64,000 nucleotides of DNA from contig NC_049561.1 in NCBI RefSeq assembly GCF_013368755.1, forward strand, positions 4,340,001-4,404,000, written 5' to 3'. The stretch is from Talaromyces rugulosus. Taxonomy: Eukaryota > Ascomycota > Eurotiomycetes > Eurotiales > Trichocomaceae. Made by a program: the position numbers and the translations under genes. The notes beneath the pieces are model-generated. The model was given only the letters and a program-made list of their open reading frames with translations. It made no database searches and had not been told where the DNA came from. Positions 11,988 through 23,642 of the stretch are shown piece after piece (within the stretch, counting starts at the first letter, position 1; the number at the start of each line of letters is the position of its first letter).

Positions 11988-12912
11988 TATGCTTATTTCA
12001 CCCTAGATGTAAGACCAAGAACGAGAACTTCATGCAGAGTTATGAGAAGAGCGTAAAAGAGACAACACACAAACACTTGGTAAATGACTTCGTGCGCATG
12101 TGATTATATAGCGGCGAGTTAAAGCCGGTTCCGCTCTCAATCTATATAACCTCACGTCGCAAGGTTGCCGGTCCCGGGATGCGCCTCAACAATAAAAATT
12201 TTGGAAAACCAAAGCGTTTTCAGAGATAAGCTATTGTCTAGCTGGATTTCTATACAAAAATTGAAAAACGGAGAAGCAAGAAATTCAAACTCTGCGTATA
12301 TGCTCCTACAAGTACCTATGTAGTTCATTACACTTTAAAAGTATCTATCCTGATATAGCGATGAGTGGCGACAGCAATGGTTAGATACAAAATTTGTATG
12401 ATTTTGCCACATGTGACATCTATCAATTGATGTAAGAAATTCCCTATCATTATAGGAAGAAAGGAGTAAATGTTGACTAATTTTATTCACAAGACTCCTG
12501 CTACGATCATTTGTGCACATTTCGTTTTCAAAAAATGTTCTTTTTCTAGACTCGGCACGAGCAACGTAAATTATTTTCTATATATATATCTATCTTCAAA
12601 TGGGTATCAATGATTAATTAACATGCTTTTTGTATTATGCCCATATCGATAGCAACTGTTCATGTCGTGTTCACGTGTAAAAATTAAAGAGAGATTGGAC
12701 TGTTTCGCATTGTCTTTTTTTCGAATTCGACTTTTTCGATCTCAACTCCAAATGGTGTCGAAATGCAAGTGATATCAATATGGCGTAATTAACTGGAGTA
12801 AAAGAAAGATGGATTTTTCATGCGCATTCGGGTGGATTTATTGATTAACATCGTGCGCTACAAGGGGTTTTGTTAGTGAGATGCTGCAATAGTTAATAGC
12901 TTCGAAGGCCAC
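11988..12912. other. Intergenic region
   Basis: Apart from the TATA-like site for the isochorismatase-like gene, I see nothing coding. It is AT-rich, with short AT tracts near 12580. Confidence 0.45.
12104..12110 (-). promoter_or_regulatory. TATA-like box of the isochorismatase-like gene
   Basis: On the minus strand the sequence reads TATATAATC, 117 bp before the start codon at 11987, a usual distance in fungi. Confidence 0.4.
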
Positions 12913-13116
12913 CTACAAGCTGGTTCTTGCCATAGGAACCTTGACGCTTCCCGCTCGGCTGCCAGAAGAAGAGGAAGAGGATTTTGATGTGCTAGTGGTA
13001 GTGCTTTCGGCGTCGCGGTCTTGGGGTTTCTTTCCCTTGGCTGCGGCACGTCGGTTGGCCATCACCACCTCAAGGTTAGATGGGAGGAGACGGTGAATGA
13101 GGAATTCGGAAGGCAT
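12913..13116 (-). CDS. Small basic, Ser-rich protein of unknown function
   Basis: A single open frame of 67 residues. It starts MPSEFLIHRLLPSNLEVVMA, goes through a basic stretch (NRRAAAKGKKPQDRD) and a Ser/Thr run (SSSSSSGSR) and ends VKVPMARTSL. I do not recognise the family. Reasons to accept it: a TATA-like box about 150 bp upstream, a C/A-rich leader before the ATG as in expressed fungal genes, and ordinary codon use. Reasons for doubt: its short length and low complexity. No signal peptide or membrane segment is seen; the basic patch would suit a nucleic-acid or chromatin partner, but that is inference. Confidence 0.5.
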   Translation of the reverse strand: MPSEFLIHRLLPSNLEVVMANRRAAAKGKKPQDRDAESTTTSTSKSSSSSSGSRAGSVKVPMARTSL

Positions 13117-14358
13117 ATTGATCGTGATTAGATGTTGTAATGCGGAAGCAATTGTAGGTTCGTGAGGATTATGTGGAGATTTGTATAAATGTATGTTTCT
13201 TTGAGATAGATGGGATGTTGATGAAATAAGAATCTAGCACTTGAGGCGTCGTGGACCTGCATTATATAGGCTATCTTCAAGTCTCACTGCCTCAAAGTTG
13301 ATCACTTTTTAAAAAATTTTCATTGCTAAAAAAAATCCACGACATGCAGGTGACGATGTCCGTATACTCCGGACAGCCTCATTTCCAGGCTAAATGCGGA
13401 ATAAAACATCGGAGTCCCATTCCGATTCCGAGTGTTCCTGCAGCAGTCGCCCCCGTTTGCTTTTTACTCCGCTGGCCGCTCCGTGCATAACAGACCGTCT
13501 GGCCATCAAAGTCGCCTGTGCATTACGTTATTTTTTGCCCCAGAAAATATTTTCCTGCTTTATTCTTGTGAGAGGCCTATGGAGCTCTCTGGATCTTTCG
13601 GTTGGCCTCGGGCAGCTTCGGTTTTCGGCTTGGACGGGTGTACTGGTCTCGAAGCCGCATGGCTAAATATCCAGATGCTATTGGAAGTATTTTCAGCTGA
13701 GATCAGGGTCTTTTTGTTACTATTCAATGCGGATGCGAGGAGGTGGATCCACCAGGTAACAGTGCCCAGGCCAAGACCTCATGAGTTTACCTTGAAGAAA
13801 TCGGTATATTTTCTCTCTCCTTTTCAATTACAAATACGTACTATGAAACATCAAAAAGGAAATCGACATGTGACGTCATTTATGTCGCGGTGGCCAAAAA
13901 AACTAAACTGTTAGGGTTACAACCCTCATGGCTTGCCACCACAGTTCGGTGACTAAGCGGTCCACGACTCTACGCATTAGCTGGGTGGATGTTAAGAGGA
14001 TTGATTACTTGGAAAAATGGTTTGGGTTGGATTTTTTTCAAATTTGTATTTTTTCAATCGCTAGTACTAGACTGCAGATTGAAATTCAACACTATAAAAA
14101 AGTATTGTACATAGTCTATCCTTTATAAATATAACGCCGAGTCCTTTATATATCATCTATCATTGGTCATCAAGTTTCGTGCTATAGTGTAGACACCAGG
14201 TCTGACAGCACATTTTTTAATATCCCCATCATACATGTAAATGTACCACAAGTAGTAGAGGTATCCTTTATAAATCGTCAAGAAAATGAAAAAAACGACT
14301 AGAAACTAGTCAAAGCCCAGCTGCATAGGCGGCAAAAATTCAAGAGAAATGGTTCGAT
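13117..14358. other. Intergenic region
   Basis: This holds the promoter of the 67-residue gene and the 3' side of the Bys1-like gene. Two overlapping open frames at 13394-13914 on the plus strand look like chance. Confidence 0.45.
13262..13268 (-). promoter_or_regulatory. TATA-like box of the 67-residue gene
   Basis: On the minus strand the sequence reads CCTATATAATGC, about 146 bp upstream of the start codon at 13116. Confidence 0.4.
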
Positions 14359-14901
14359 TTACTCGGCAGAAGATGGACCCAGGTTGAGGGTCATCTGGAC
14401 AGACTCAGGGCAACCGTGAGTGGCGTGGTCATCAGTGGGGAACAGGTAAGCATCAGCGCAGGCACTGTCGCCAGGCTTGCAGGTGGCTTGAGGGCAGTTT
14501 CCTTCATCACTGGAGGTGACAGCGAAGCCAGCAGTGGAGAACTGCGAGGTACTACCCATGTTGATGCAAGAAAGGTCCCAGAAGATGGTTGGCGAGACCA
14601 GGGTGTACTCGTATTGCAGCACATCAGACTGCTCGGGGGTAGTGGACAGCTTGATGGAGATACCACCGCCGTCGCTGTTGAGCTTCCAGGACTCGGTGTA
14701 TGACTTGCCACCGGATTCAAGGGTGATCATGCTGGAGTCGGCACTGTCGGCAACGGACCAGAGGTAGATGTCTTGGCCCATATTATTGAAGATCTCGACA
14801 CCACCAGTGGAGTTGGAGTCACGAGTCTCGAAGGCGGTTGGGAGGGCAGAAGCCATAGCGCCGAAGGAGGCGAGGAGACCGAAAGCCTTGGTGAACATCA
14901 T
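14359..14901 (-). CDS. Secreted Bys1-like (thaumatin-like antigen) protein
   Basis: A single exon of 180 residues, or 179 if the second Met is used. Seen: a signal peptide (FTKAFGLLASFGAMASALP), then VEIFNNMGQDIYLWSVAD at the start of a beta domain, SWKLNSDGGGISIKLS, QYEYTL, and IFWDLSCINMG. Conserved cysteines follow in C-PQAT-C and SACADAY and in HGCPES. This layout matches the Bys1 family (PF04681; Blastomyces yeast-phase protein), small secreted proteins with a thaumatin-like look and no known enzymatic role. The strong C-bias in third positions and a clear TATAAG box suggest high expression. Upstream lie tandem 100-bp repeats, described separately. Confidence 0.85.
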   Translation of the reverse strand: MMFTKAFGLLASFGAMASALPTAFETRDSNSTGGVEIFNNMGQDIYLWSVADSADSSMITLESGGKSYTESWKLNSDGGGISIKLSTTPEQSDVLQYEYTLVSPTIFWDLSCINMGSTSQFSTAGFAVTSSDEGNCPQATCKPGDSACADAYLFPTDDHATHGCPESVQMTLNLGPSSAE

Positions 14902-15103
14902 TGTGTCTTGGGGAAGTGAATTTGTCTTTTAAAAAAAAGAAAGTGAAAGAATGTCTCTTGTTAAAGAGGTATTGGTGGATATGTTCAATGAATGTATTCT
15001 TCGAAAGAAGAGTGAAATGAAAGTAATACTCAAAAGAGAGAGAGTATGTGAGTGAATGATAGATTGGTTTGAAGAAAAGTGAATGAAGCAGGACGAAACC
15101 GAC

Positions 15104-15113
15104 CCTTATATAG
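15104..15113 (-). promoter_or_regulatory. TATA box of the Bys1-like gene
   Basis: On the minus strand CTATATAAGG lies about 200 bp before the start codon at 14901, followed by a purine/pyrimidine-biased leader. Confidence 0.5.
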
Positions 15114-15144
15114 TTTCGCGAAGGGTTCCTTTCCTTACCATTTT

Positions 15145-15359
15145 GTTCCTGCGCCGAAAGAATCTTCCATCAGGAACCTCGCCGAAGTTTGGTAACGCCA
15201 CATAAGAAAAAAAGGTTCGCAAAGGGGCGTGCTGAATTTGGTTGGCTGCTCCCCCCTGTTCCTGCGCAAAAGAATCTTCCATCAGGAACCACGCCGAAGT
15301 TGCCACATGAGAAAAAAAGGCTCGCAAAGGGACATGCTGGATTTGGTTGGCTCCCTCCT
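15145..15359. repeat. Two-copy tandem direct repeat upstream of the Bys1-like gene
   Basis: Copy A is 15145-15257 (113 bp) and copy B is 15258-15359 (102 bp). They share long identical stretches such as AAGAATCTTCCATCAGGAAC and GCAAAGGG, differing by small indels and substitutions. A third copy starts at 15360 but breaks off after GTTCCTGT. Each copy carries GAATCTTC, two inverted GAA units as in minimal heat-shock elements. The repeat lies just beyond the TATA box, so it may be a duplicated regulatory block. Confidence 0.8.
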
Positions 15360-16334
15360 GTTCCTGTACCAGATCCAGAATTCCCTCATGCATCCTTTCC
15401 TCGGATCTTTTCCTTTGCGGCAATATACGTGGCGTTGTGCCTAGACCAGATCCATGGGCCGGCAGTCTGGACCAGTCGAGTGGATAGATGCACGTCAAAT
15501 AACGAGCCAGTGCAGCCGTTCTGACCCATGGAAAATTATTACAAAAAAAAGAGAGAACCCAAGGTCCACGGTGCCTTCTCGAACCTCGAAGGCAAGAAAC
15601 GTGGATCGGGCTTCCCCACAATTTGAGGAGGCCTGGCAAATAAGGTTATTCGTAGCGCCGTTTTCGCTCGGCCCACTCGCCGGGGGACCTCGGGGCAAGG
15701 CCGATTCCCATACCGGCAGTTCTCGGGTTTCCGGTAGTTGCGTCAACTCTTACTGTTGGGCCAGTGGCAACTCAGGGCAGAGTTTTTACTGTTCTTTTGT
15801 CCCTTTTGCTTCCATGGGTGGCCAGCGACGCGGTTCCAAATTCCTAACTGGGGGCTCCCAGTATAGCTACGGCAGTGCAATGCCGATAGTGAGATGTCTT
15901 CTCGCCTTGCGGGATTAGTTATTTTCCACTGGGGTGGAAATGGGGCCGAGCATGGGGAAAGGCTAACGCTAGAGCGCCCTACAGCGATGCTCTAGACCGG
16001 TCTGACCATTTTGCCAGCGGGGGGCCTTCATTCAATGGAGAATCGATCGTCCTGCTTGTCTCCACGGTAGTGCCTAGACTGGTCGAACAGTGCAAATCTG
16101 TTCATGCATGGAGCCCGTCTTGAGAAGCCGAAATAATAAGAAAACTCAAATCGGGATTCAATGATAGAGAAGGAAGGGCTAACCTAGGAAGATTAAATAT
16201 GGCTTTGCTTGTGATATCATGTCATGACTTTTAATACGCATACAGGACTAAGACTACAGAAGCTATACACGAGTTTCATCTACAGATCAATCATAATAGC
16301 ATGATCGATATAGATACCAACGCACGTCCTTCCC
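15360..16334. other. GC-richer intergenic region
   Basis: No supported gene. Several copies of a palindrome-like motif related to CTAGACCRGTC occur (about 15438, 15473, 16003, 16074). Function unknown; possibly regulatory or a trace of old repeats. Confidence 0.4.
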
Positions 16335-18962
16335 CTAGTTATAGGTGAACAAGACCAGGCTATCCGGATACACGCTCACGTTATCCGAATACAGAGCTTC
16401 GCTAGTCCCGTTCACCGTGATCATGTTAGTCACACCAACGGTACTCAGACTGTATACTCTCAGCCCGGATGTTGTTCCGTCAACGCGGAAGATCTCGCTT
16501 TGGCAGTTCTCCGAGTCACCAGCGTCGGAGCAGGTAGTGCTGTAATCATTGAAGAAACTGTAAAGACCGGCTCCGTAGATCCAAATATTGTCACTGTTCA
16601 AGACGCGCAGGCCAAGAGCATCACAGTTACCGGCCAGGCAGGTGCTGTAGTCTGGGTCATTGATGGATGAGTCGGCTTTGTACGGACCCGCCGTCGCATC
16701 TGGGGTAGGTTGATAGTACGGCGACTCGGTCTGGATGAATCCGGCCACAACGTTGGAAGCGCCAGAGAATTGGAACTGGTAGAGCGAGTGGTGTTCGACC
16801 CCGGTAGAATACCTTTTTTCGCCCTTGTTAGTTCTGTGTGGCCTGGTTTTTTTACATTCACCAAATTTTTGGATCACTTACAGAATAATGTCGGATCCTT
16901 CGATCAAGGCTCCACGGCCCGTGTAGATGGAAATTTGAGTGTTGCTGGCATCGTCGACATCGTGGTCCGCGGTCCAGAACCAGTTATTCTCGAAATAGAC
17001 GTTCTTGGCAGAGCTTGTGATGTGCAGAGACATGTAGGCCGCCTCACAGCTAGCAGACACTGCTGCTGACGTGGGGCACTGAGCAACCTGCAAATCCGAA
17101 CCAGTGAAACCGCCAATGCGAGTGTGAACGTCCCAAAGACCGGATCCTTGATCACCGTCGAGATTGTACTCGATCAAGATAGCACCAGCTGTGGCACCCT
17201 GAGTACTAACGATCATGTCTGACCATTCGATTGTGCCAGTATCACCACTCTTGCCTACTTGCACTACAGGGTAAGGGGAATCGATGCTGGTGAATTTGCT
17301 ACCGCTCGCGAGAATCGTGGCGTACGCCTCTCCGACAACCTTGGACCCAGGTGGAATATAGATGGTGTCTGTGACGACATACAGACCAAAGTCAAAGAAC
17401 AAAATCTTACCCGCAGAGGCTGCCGAGTTGAGCGCGCTTTGAATAGCGGCCGTGTCATCAGTTTTCCCATCACCCTTGGCACCAGAGCTTCGTATGCTAA
17501 CAACGTCGGAAGACGAGACAGTTTCATATTGGGGCTTGCTCTTGGTGTAGTAGTTGGATGAGCCGCTTGCTACAAGTCCGCTTGGTCTGGCTGGGGGTGT
17601 GAAAGTTCCCTGCAATGTGTCTGGTCCAGTCGGGGTGTATTGATGTCCTTGGCCAAAGCCTGAGATTGTGGTTGTGCCACCGGCCAGGTAAACAGTGGTG
17701 TTGCCTTGAACGGCAGTGGGTACGCTGTCAAGTTTGACGTTCTCAATTATCAAGCTACCGGCTCCTGCAGGTGAAGAGCTGGTGGTCCAGGCCGTGTCAA
17801 CGAATGTTTCACAGTTGCTGATAGTACTGTCGATCACCAGGACCGATCCAACTACCAAAGCAGACGAGCCACCCTGAGCAATCGAGATTGCCGTGGTACA
17901 GTTACTGATATCGAGACCACTGTAGGTCCAGCCCCAGTCCCAGATCTGGCTTATGGCGGTGATAGAATCAGAAATTTTGACATTGCGCATGGTGTACTGC
18001 TGATTTCCAACGTTGAGGCCATACAGACCACCAGTGATAGTCACATCGGTAAGGAATCCGGCAGAGCCTTGCATGAAAATCAGTATGAGCATCTTTCAAG
18101 TTATAACCGTAACCCTGATTAGAGGACAATCTTACCATTTTCAATAAAGATACCTTGTCCCTGCGCACCGGAACCGGAGCTCATGTGGATCTCAACATTC
18201 TGAATGCTCGTGGCTTGGGCTGTGGGCCAGTGAATACCGGTGGCAGCAGAGGTTGCAGGAATAGCAGTCAAGTCAATAACCAGGTTCCGGATTTGGCGAA
18301 GGAAGACGTTGGTGGAAGTCCAGCCTTGGTTCCCACTGCTCTGATATTGATCACCATCAATTACCCCCAGACCAGAGAAGTCGGCACTGGCTTTGATGAC
18401 GGCCGGCGAGTTGGGGTTACCGATCAGCTGAGTGAAGTAGTAATCGATAATAGAGGTGGAGACGAGGTAGGTTCCTGCTGGGAAGTAGACGATGGCCGGA
18501 GTGGTTGATGTAGTCACACCAGATGATGGGCCACTGCGATCTCCATCGCTGATGGCCGCATTAATGGCCGCGGTGTCGTCAGTCACGCCGTCACCTGGGG
18601 ACCATCCATTTAGTTTATGATCTCTCATTTCCCCCCATAGGACTCGGAAAAGGTTACTCACCGGCAGCACCATAGTCCTTAACATTTCGGAAGACAACAT
18701 AACCACTAGCCGCGTTAGGGGAGAGTCCCTGGTGAGTGATATCGGCCAGCCAGTATGATGAATCAGCCGCCTCGACGGCGTGCGATACTCCAGTGGCAGA
18801 TGCCGCTTCAGCTGCAGCTGCCCCAGTCGGGCCGGCATAGGCTACATATTTGGAATAGGTGTCGAGAGCCGAGTCTACCACACTTTTCACTTCCGGAATA
18901 GCAAACTGCTCGGCGCTTGCGCGAGCAAGCAGAAGGGACGAAGCGAGAGCTGTCCAACGCAT
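16335..18962 (-). CDS. Secreted GH55 exo-beta-1,3-glucanase
   Basis: Four exons (18962-18662, 18594-18136, 18067-16882, 16812-16335), introns 67-69 bp, total 807 residues. Seen: a signal peptide (MRWTALASSLLLARASA); the first right-handed beta-helix module opening with YGAAGDGVTDDTAA (about 97-110); a second module opening with GAKGDGKTDDTAAIQ (about 455-470). This twin-helix arrangement with repeated GDG-x-TDDT is diagnostic for GH55. Later blocks include YMSLHITSSAKNVYFENNW, the junction LYSTGVEHHSLYQF across intron 3, and a Cys-rich tail. Family knowledge: GH55 removes glucose or short oligomers from beta-1,3-glucan, for wall remodelling, nutrition or mycoparasitism. Splice phases agree at all three introns. 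Confidence 0.94.
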
Positions 18963-21740
18963 TTTGCCGTGTTTGCTACCAAAAGATTTGAGATCAAGGA
19001 GAGAAATAAAGGAAAAGTAATGATCGATAAATCAACGGGAAACGCGACGACGCAAGATAGTTATCTTGGCACGCGTTTATGTGAAAACGTGTCCCCTGCC
19101 TGAGGAGAAGAGAAAGGAGCGATAATCAAGAAACCACACTGTCGACTTCTACGTCTGGTCTCAACACTCCCTAGCGGGATGCATTCCTTTTGTATGCAAC
19201 CACTGGCAAAATATGTGTATCAGCAGACTAGGCGGACACTGGGCAACTAGATCGTCCTACTACTACTTTGATGAAAAGCTTGGCCTTTTCTAACTTATGC
19301 ACGGTGTCTGAACCCATAGAGAGCTGACATGACTGATGAATTCCCGTGGATGGTGACATCGGGGCGTTTCCATACTTATATGAATACTAAATACTTGTGT
19401 AAAATCGCCATAGCGCATCATCATGTGCGTCCCACAGATCAATATTTTTAACACATTCCAGGAAGACAATAGAAAAATAACACCGACGCACGCTAAGCTA
19501 GCTAACCAATAGGGGGTACTACGGAACAAGCCATTTAATCCCGCAGGGTATCATACATGTCGCAACAGAAAGAAAAAACCGGCAATCGAGAAGTAACAAT
19601 AAATGTTTGTAATCCCTTGCTAGATGAACAACTTGAAAGCACCATACTACATACTACCTCCGTGCACAGTCACATCGAGATTTGGGTGAGGTCACTAACT
19701 AGGGACTGGTCTAGAGACTAGAGTACGCCTCTATTGCAGCCACTCCGTCCTGATAGGCCGGCAAGAAAAGCATCATCTCCGGACCTGGATTGTTAGCTTT
19801 TGATTTCTTCTTCCCCCGCATTTCCCCATTTCCTTACCATAGATTTGCGGTAAAGGGTGTATGCAGATGACATGGTTCGAAATTCTCGTTTTGGTGTGAG
19901 CGTGATCTTTTTTTCTTCTTCTTTGGGAACACAAACGACAGGACCCGTGGCTCTAGGGTCGCTCGGGGCATTGGGATTACGCAGCCTGGCTTCGTATCTA
20001 CTAGCTTCTAATGCATAATGCAGGAAGCTAGAGTACGCATCATCGATTAGCAGTAATCGGCTGTTAAAATTAGGCTCGCTTTTAGGCCTGCCGATCCCAA
20101 ACGCAGTTAATTAACTAGTAAACGAAAGATTTAGTACCCCGAGTGCTTATTTTATTTTCTCCTGGCTTCTGCTATGGCGCAAACTAGTCGCCTTAGGCCA
20201 CCCTAATTAGCATTTGGTGGCCTATCAACGACAAAAAAAATTCGTCACCTTTCCAACAGAGAGTAACATCGCTTTGGCGAGAGATGAAACAACCCTCCGA
20301 GAAGACAGTCGAGTCACTAGAGTGTGAGAAATAGGCAAATGGCGTCGGCTGACCATGGAGATGACCGCCATCCATCCCCACATGACAGGCTGCAACATGT
20401 CTGTTTATTCGGTATCGGAGGATTACCGGTGGACAGACTGGTAGAACAAGGAATGAGAATTTTTTTTACTGATTCGAAAACTCTGGAGTACAGCTATGAT
20501 CGCTTCGAGGCAAATCTTGGCTGCTTGTCCGGCGTTCCTTTCCACATAGTGTAGGGTATTCTCCCCTCGATATTCACTTAAAAACGAGTTTTCCTGCAGT
20601 AAGTTATTTTTTCCCTTGGATCAGTCACGGATCGTGCGCTCCGAGAAATCATGGGGCCCAAGGATCCATAATGTATGCCCTGGAACAGGCCCCAAGGATG
20701 TTCGCTGAGCGCCTGATCGTGGCCGCCACCACCAGTTGACCAGTGGTGATCCTCGCCTTGCGCCACAAACTATTTAATAGTGGATATGGTTGACTGGGGT
20801 TTCCTAAGTATGGTGGGCTTTTTTTGGATATATTTATCACGGCTTTATTTTGAGTCCTATTCTACTCCTTCTACATGTTAACTTCAACATTTTTGAAACT
20901 ACGTACTATGTAGTAAGACAGTCGAAAATATATTGGGACGAGAGACTAAATTATTCATTCACAATGTTCACAACTCCAACATTGAAGCACTCATGATACC
21001 CATGCAACCACAGCCGTATTCGGATGCTGGTGCTGGTGCGCGGGCAATCAGCCAGCTAGGCAGTTGGGATTCGTGGGTCTTCTTATTTAGCACTCCACAA
21101 GACGATATATGTTCACGGATCTTGTACGGCAAATACTCTCTACATATGTATGTAAAGCGCTGCCTGCAGGTGGTTCATTTCAAATGTTGGTCCTGTGGAC
21201 ATAGGATACCAGACATTACATATGTATGCTGAGCCACATGAGACAGACTGGATTGCCACTCCAAGGCGCCAATCATAAAGCAGCGGCTGAGAATCGCCAC
21301 GAGAGTTGCAGGTTTCGAGGTAAAGTTGTCTTGTTTCTGTCGGCTGGGGACGGAGATACGACATATGGAAGAAATCGACATGTTATTAGGAGATTGATAC
21401 CTCCAATAATCCTTCAAATACTCAATTTTAGCCGTAGAATAGAAAACGGGACTAGTTTTTCTTTAGTGCTATCCATTGATTGATGGCCTTGGTCCGTTAC
21501 AATGCATATGTAGTAACGGAACCGGAATTTGGTTCCGCTTGCCACTATAATGACATATTTGCCCCGACAGTGGTGATTTTCTTCCATAGACGTGAATAGG
21601 AATATGAATAATAGTGAAAGTTTGGATTACTGCCTTCAAACGTGCTGAAGATTACTATCAATGTTGTGGTTATTTTCACCTACCTAAATCATCGAAATTT
21701 CTACCTGCCGTCCTTCAACATTTTTTTTACCAAATTCAGG
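18963..21740. other. Long gene-free region
   Basis: I see no convincing gene in 2.8 kb; all open frames are short with no recognisable features. The left part should hold the GH55 promoter and the right end the alcohol dehydrogenase promoter. A poly-T run ends just before 21730. Confidence 0.5.
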
Positions 21741-23152
21741 ATGACAGAAGTCGCACCGTGCGTTCTATATTGAAGACCACAATGCTCTGCTAACGTAATG
21801 ATTGCTGTACAGGCCAGTATGCACCACTCAGTACAAACCCCATCCAACCGAGATGATGAAGGCTGCCGTATGGATGAACCCGTGGAACATTGAACTTAGA
21901 GACGTGGCCAAGCCAGTCATCACCGAGCCTGCCGATGCCATTGTCCGTATCACGCACAATACCATATGTGGCTCAGACCTACACTTGTACGCGGGCGAGC
22001 TTAAAGACTACACACGACAGGGCATGATTATGGGCCATGAAGCTATTGGCTTTGTGGCCGAGAAAGGCAGCGATGTGAAACAAGTAGAAATTGGCGACCG
22101 TGTTATCATCCTACCCATTATCGCGTGTGGGAAATGCAGCTATTGCGAACGGAAGGAGTTTTCTCTGTGTGATAATACAAACCCATCAAAGAAAATGGAG
22201 GGGCAATATGGGTATCGTATATCGGGCTCTTTTGGCTTTTCCGATGTCATGGGTGGCTTTCCGGGGGATCAAGCGGAGTACTGCCGTGTTCCCAATGCCG
22301 ATTTAACCTGCATAAAAGTGCCAGTTCACATGGATCCAAAGAAACTACTAGGTCTGGTAGATGTGACAACCGCAGCGTGGCACGGATGCGAACTGGCTGA
22401 AGTGGGTAAGGGAGACGTTGTCGGAGTATGGGGATGTGGCCCAGTTGGGCTCTCAATCCAGCGTCTCGCAATGATACGCGGAGCGAGTAAAGTATACGCC
22501 ATCGACAAAGACCCCAACAGGCTCAAAATCGCCGAGACACATGGCATGATACCCGTGGACCTTGTCCCTCACTCTAATGTTTCCGACTATATCCTTTCGG
22601 TGCAACCCAATGGACTGGACTGCGGTATTGAAGCCAGTGGGTTCCGGAGCATCAACACGACCAAGCATTTGGCCATGCGGACGACAGGCGCAGAGACAGA
22701 CAGCGGGGATACAGTCCATGCAGTGCTCAAGTCCACCCGGAAAGGTGGCCATGTTGCTCTTATTGGGGATTTCTTTTACGGCACGAATGATTTCCCAATT
22801 GGTATGGTAATGCAAAAGGGTATTACGATCAGGGGTGGTTATTTGCCTGCTCAAAAGGTAATTAGGGGCATCTGGGGCCGTTGGGTTTTCAAAGTACTTA
22901 TACTGATATATACATGTAGTATTATCCCCAGCTCTTGGAACTTGTCCAAACCAAATATGACCCTTCATGGATGTTTACTCATGATGGTGAGTATACCATA
23001 TGATCTGCAAAGTATGCATATTGAACGCTGAATAAAATTAAGATGAGTTTGAGAATATCGGCAAGTACTATAAACTATTTTCACGTCATCAAGTTCCGGG
23101 AGGACTCAAAGTTTGCCTGACGACAGCATACGGCCGCAGTATACAGGCTTAG
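21741..23152 (+). CDS. Zinc-dependent alcohol dehydrogenase, formaldehyde-dehydrogenase-like MDR
   Basis: Four exons (21741-21757, 21813-22857, 22920-22986, 23043-23152) give 412 residues. The first exon encodes only MTEVAP; its intron has a clean CTAAC branch site and joins in frame. If that exon is wrong, the start is ATG 21853. Seen: catalytic zinc ligands C58 (CGSDLH) and H81-E82 (GHE), structural zinc cysteines 111, 114, 117 and 125 (CGKCSYCERKEFSLC), the Rossmann motif VWGCGPVGLS, and an Asp after beta-2 (YAIDKDPNR) suggesting NAD+. The insertion after the zinc loop (YRISGSFGFSDVMGGFPGDQAEY) is like glutathione-independent formaldehyde dehydrogenases. The substrate is unknown. A monooxygenase and an acetyltransferase follow on the same strand. 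Confidence 0.88.
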
Positions 23153-23642
23153 GTCAGTCTGTGTTGAGATACAATTTACCCTATTGTTAAGAATAAAGTT
23201 GTCGGTATAGAGCTGGGGCACGTAAAAAAAATTTAAAAAAACAATATGTCTCTGTTAATTGGGTCATCTAGGCTACTATTGCCACAAAATATATCTAAAA
23301 ATATACACGCACAATCTTATTTGGGTTAGCATGCTATACTATATTTCGGTCCCGAGAGGTGGCCGTAACGAAGGCCCGTGGCCGGAAATCTGACAAAACG
23401 CCCCTCTGCCATTCCGCGTCAAGTTAGACGACTTGCAGTAAACGAAGTAGCGTGAGAAATCTCAACAACCAAGGAGAAATTCAGAGGCATGATTTCATGA
23501 CGCTCCGTGTTGCAAGAAAATATAAAGGACGGAATATTCCCAAGTAATCTATCTGCATAACAACAGTTTCTACCCCCAATCTATCACCTCTAGTTCATCT
23601 CGCTATTTTCCAAGATTGCAAAACACTTTTAAACTATCTACT
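23153..23642. other. Intergenic region with the monooxygenase promoter
   Basis: No gene. It includes a TATA box at 23521 and a C/A-rich leader before the monooxygenase start. Confidence 0.5.
23521..23527 (+). promoter_or_regulatory. TATA box of the FAD monooxygenase gene
   Basis: TATAAAG lies 122 bp before the start codon at 23643. Confidence 0.5.

Noticed and set aside
13394..13914. Two overlapping plus-strand frames of 90 and 160 codons
   Set aside because: No family likeness, no splice logic, poor composition; chance frames.
15106..15639. Long minus-strand frame upstream of the Bys1-like gene
   Set aside because: It runs through the tandem DNA repeat and shows no protein features.
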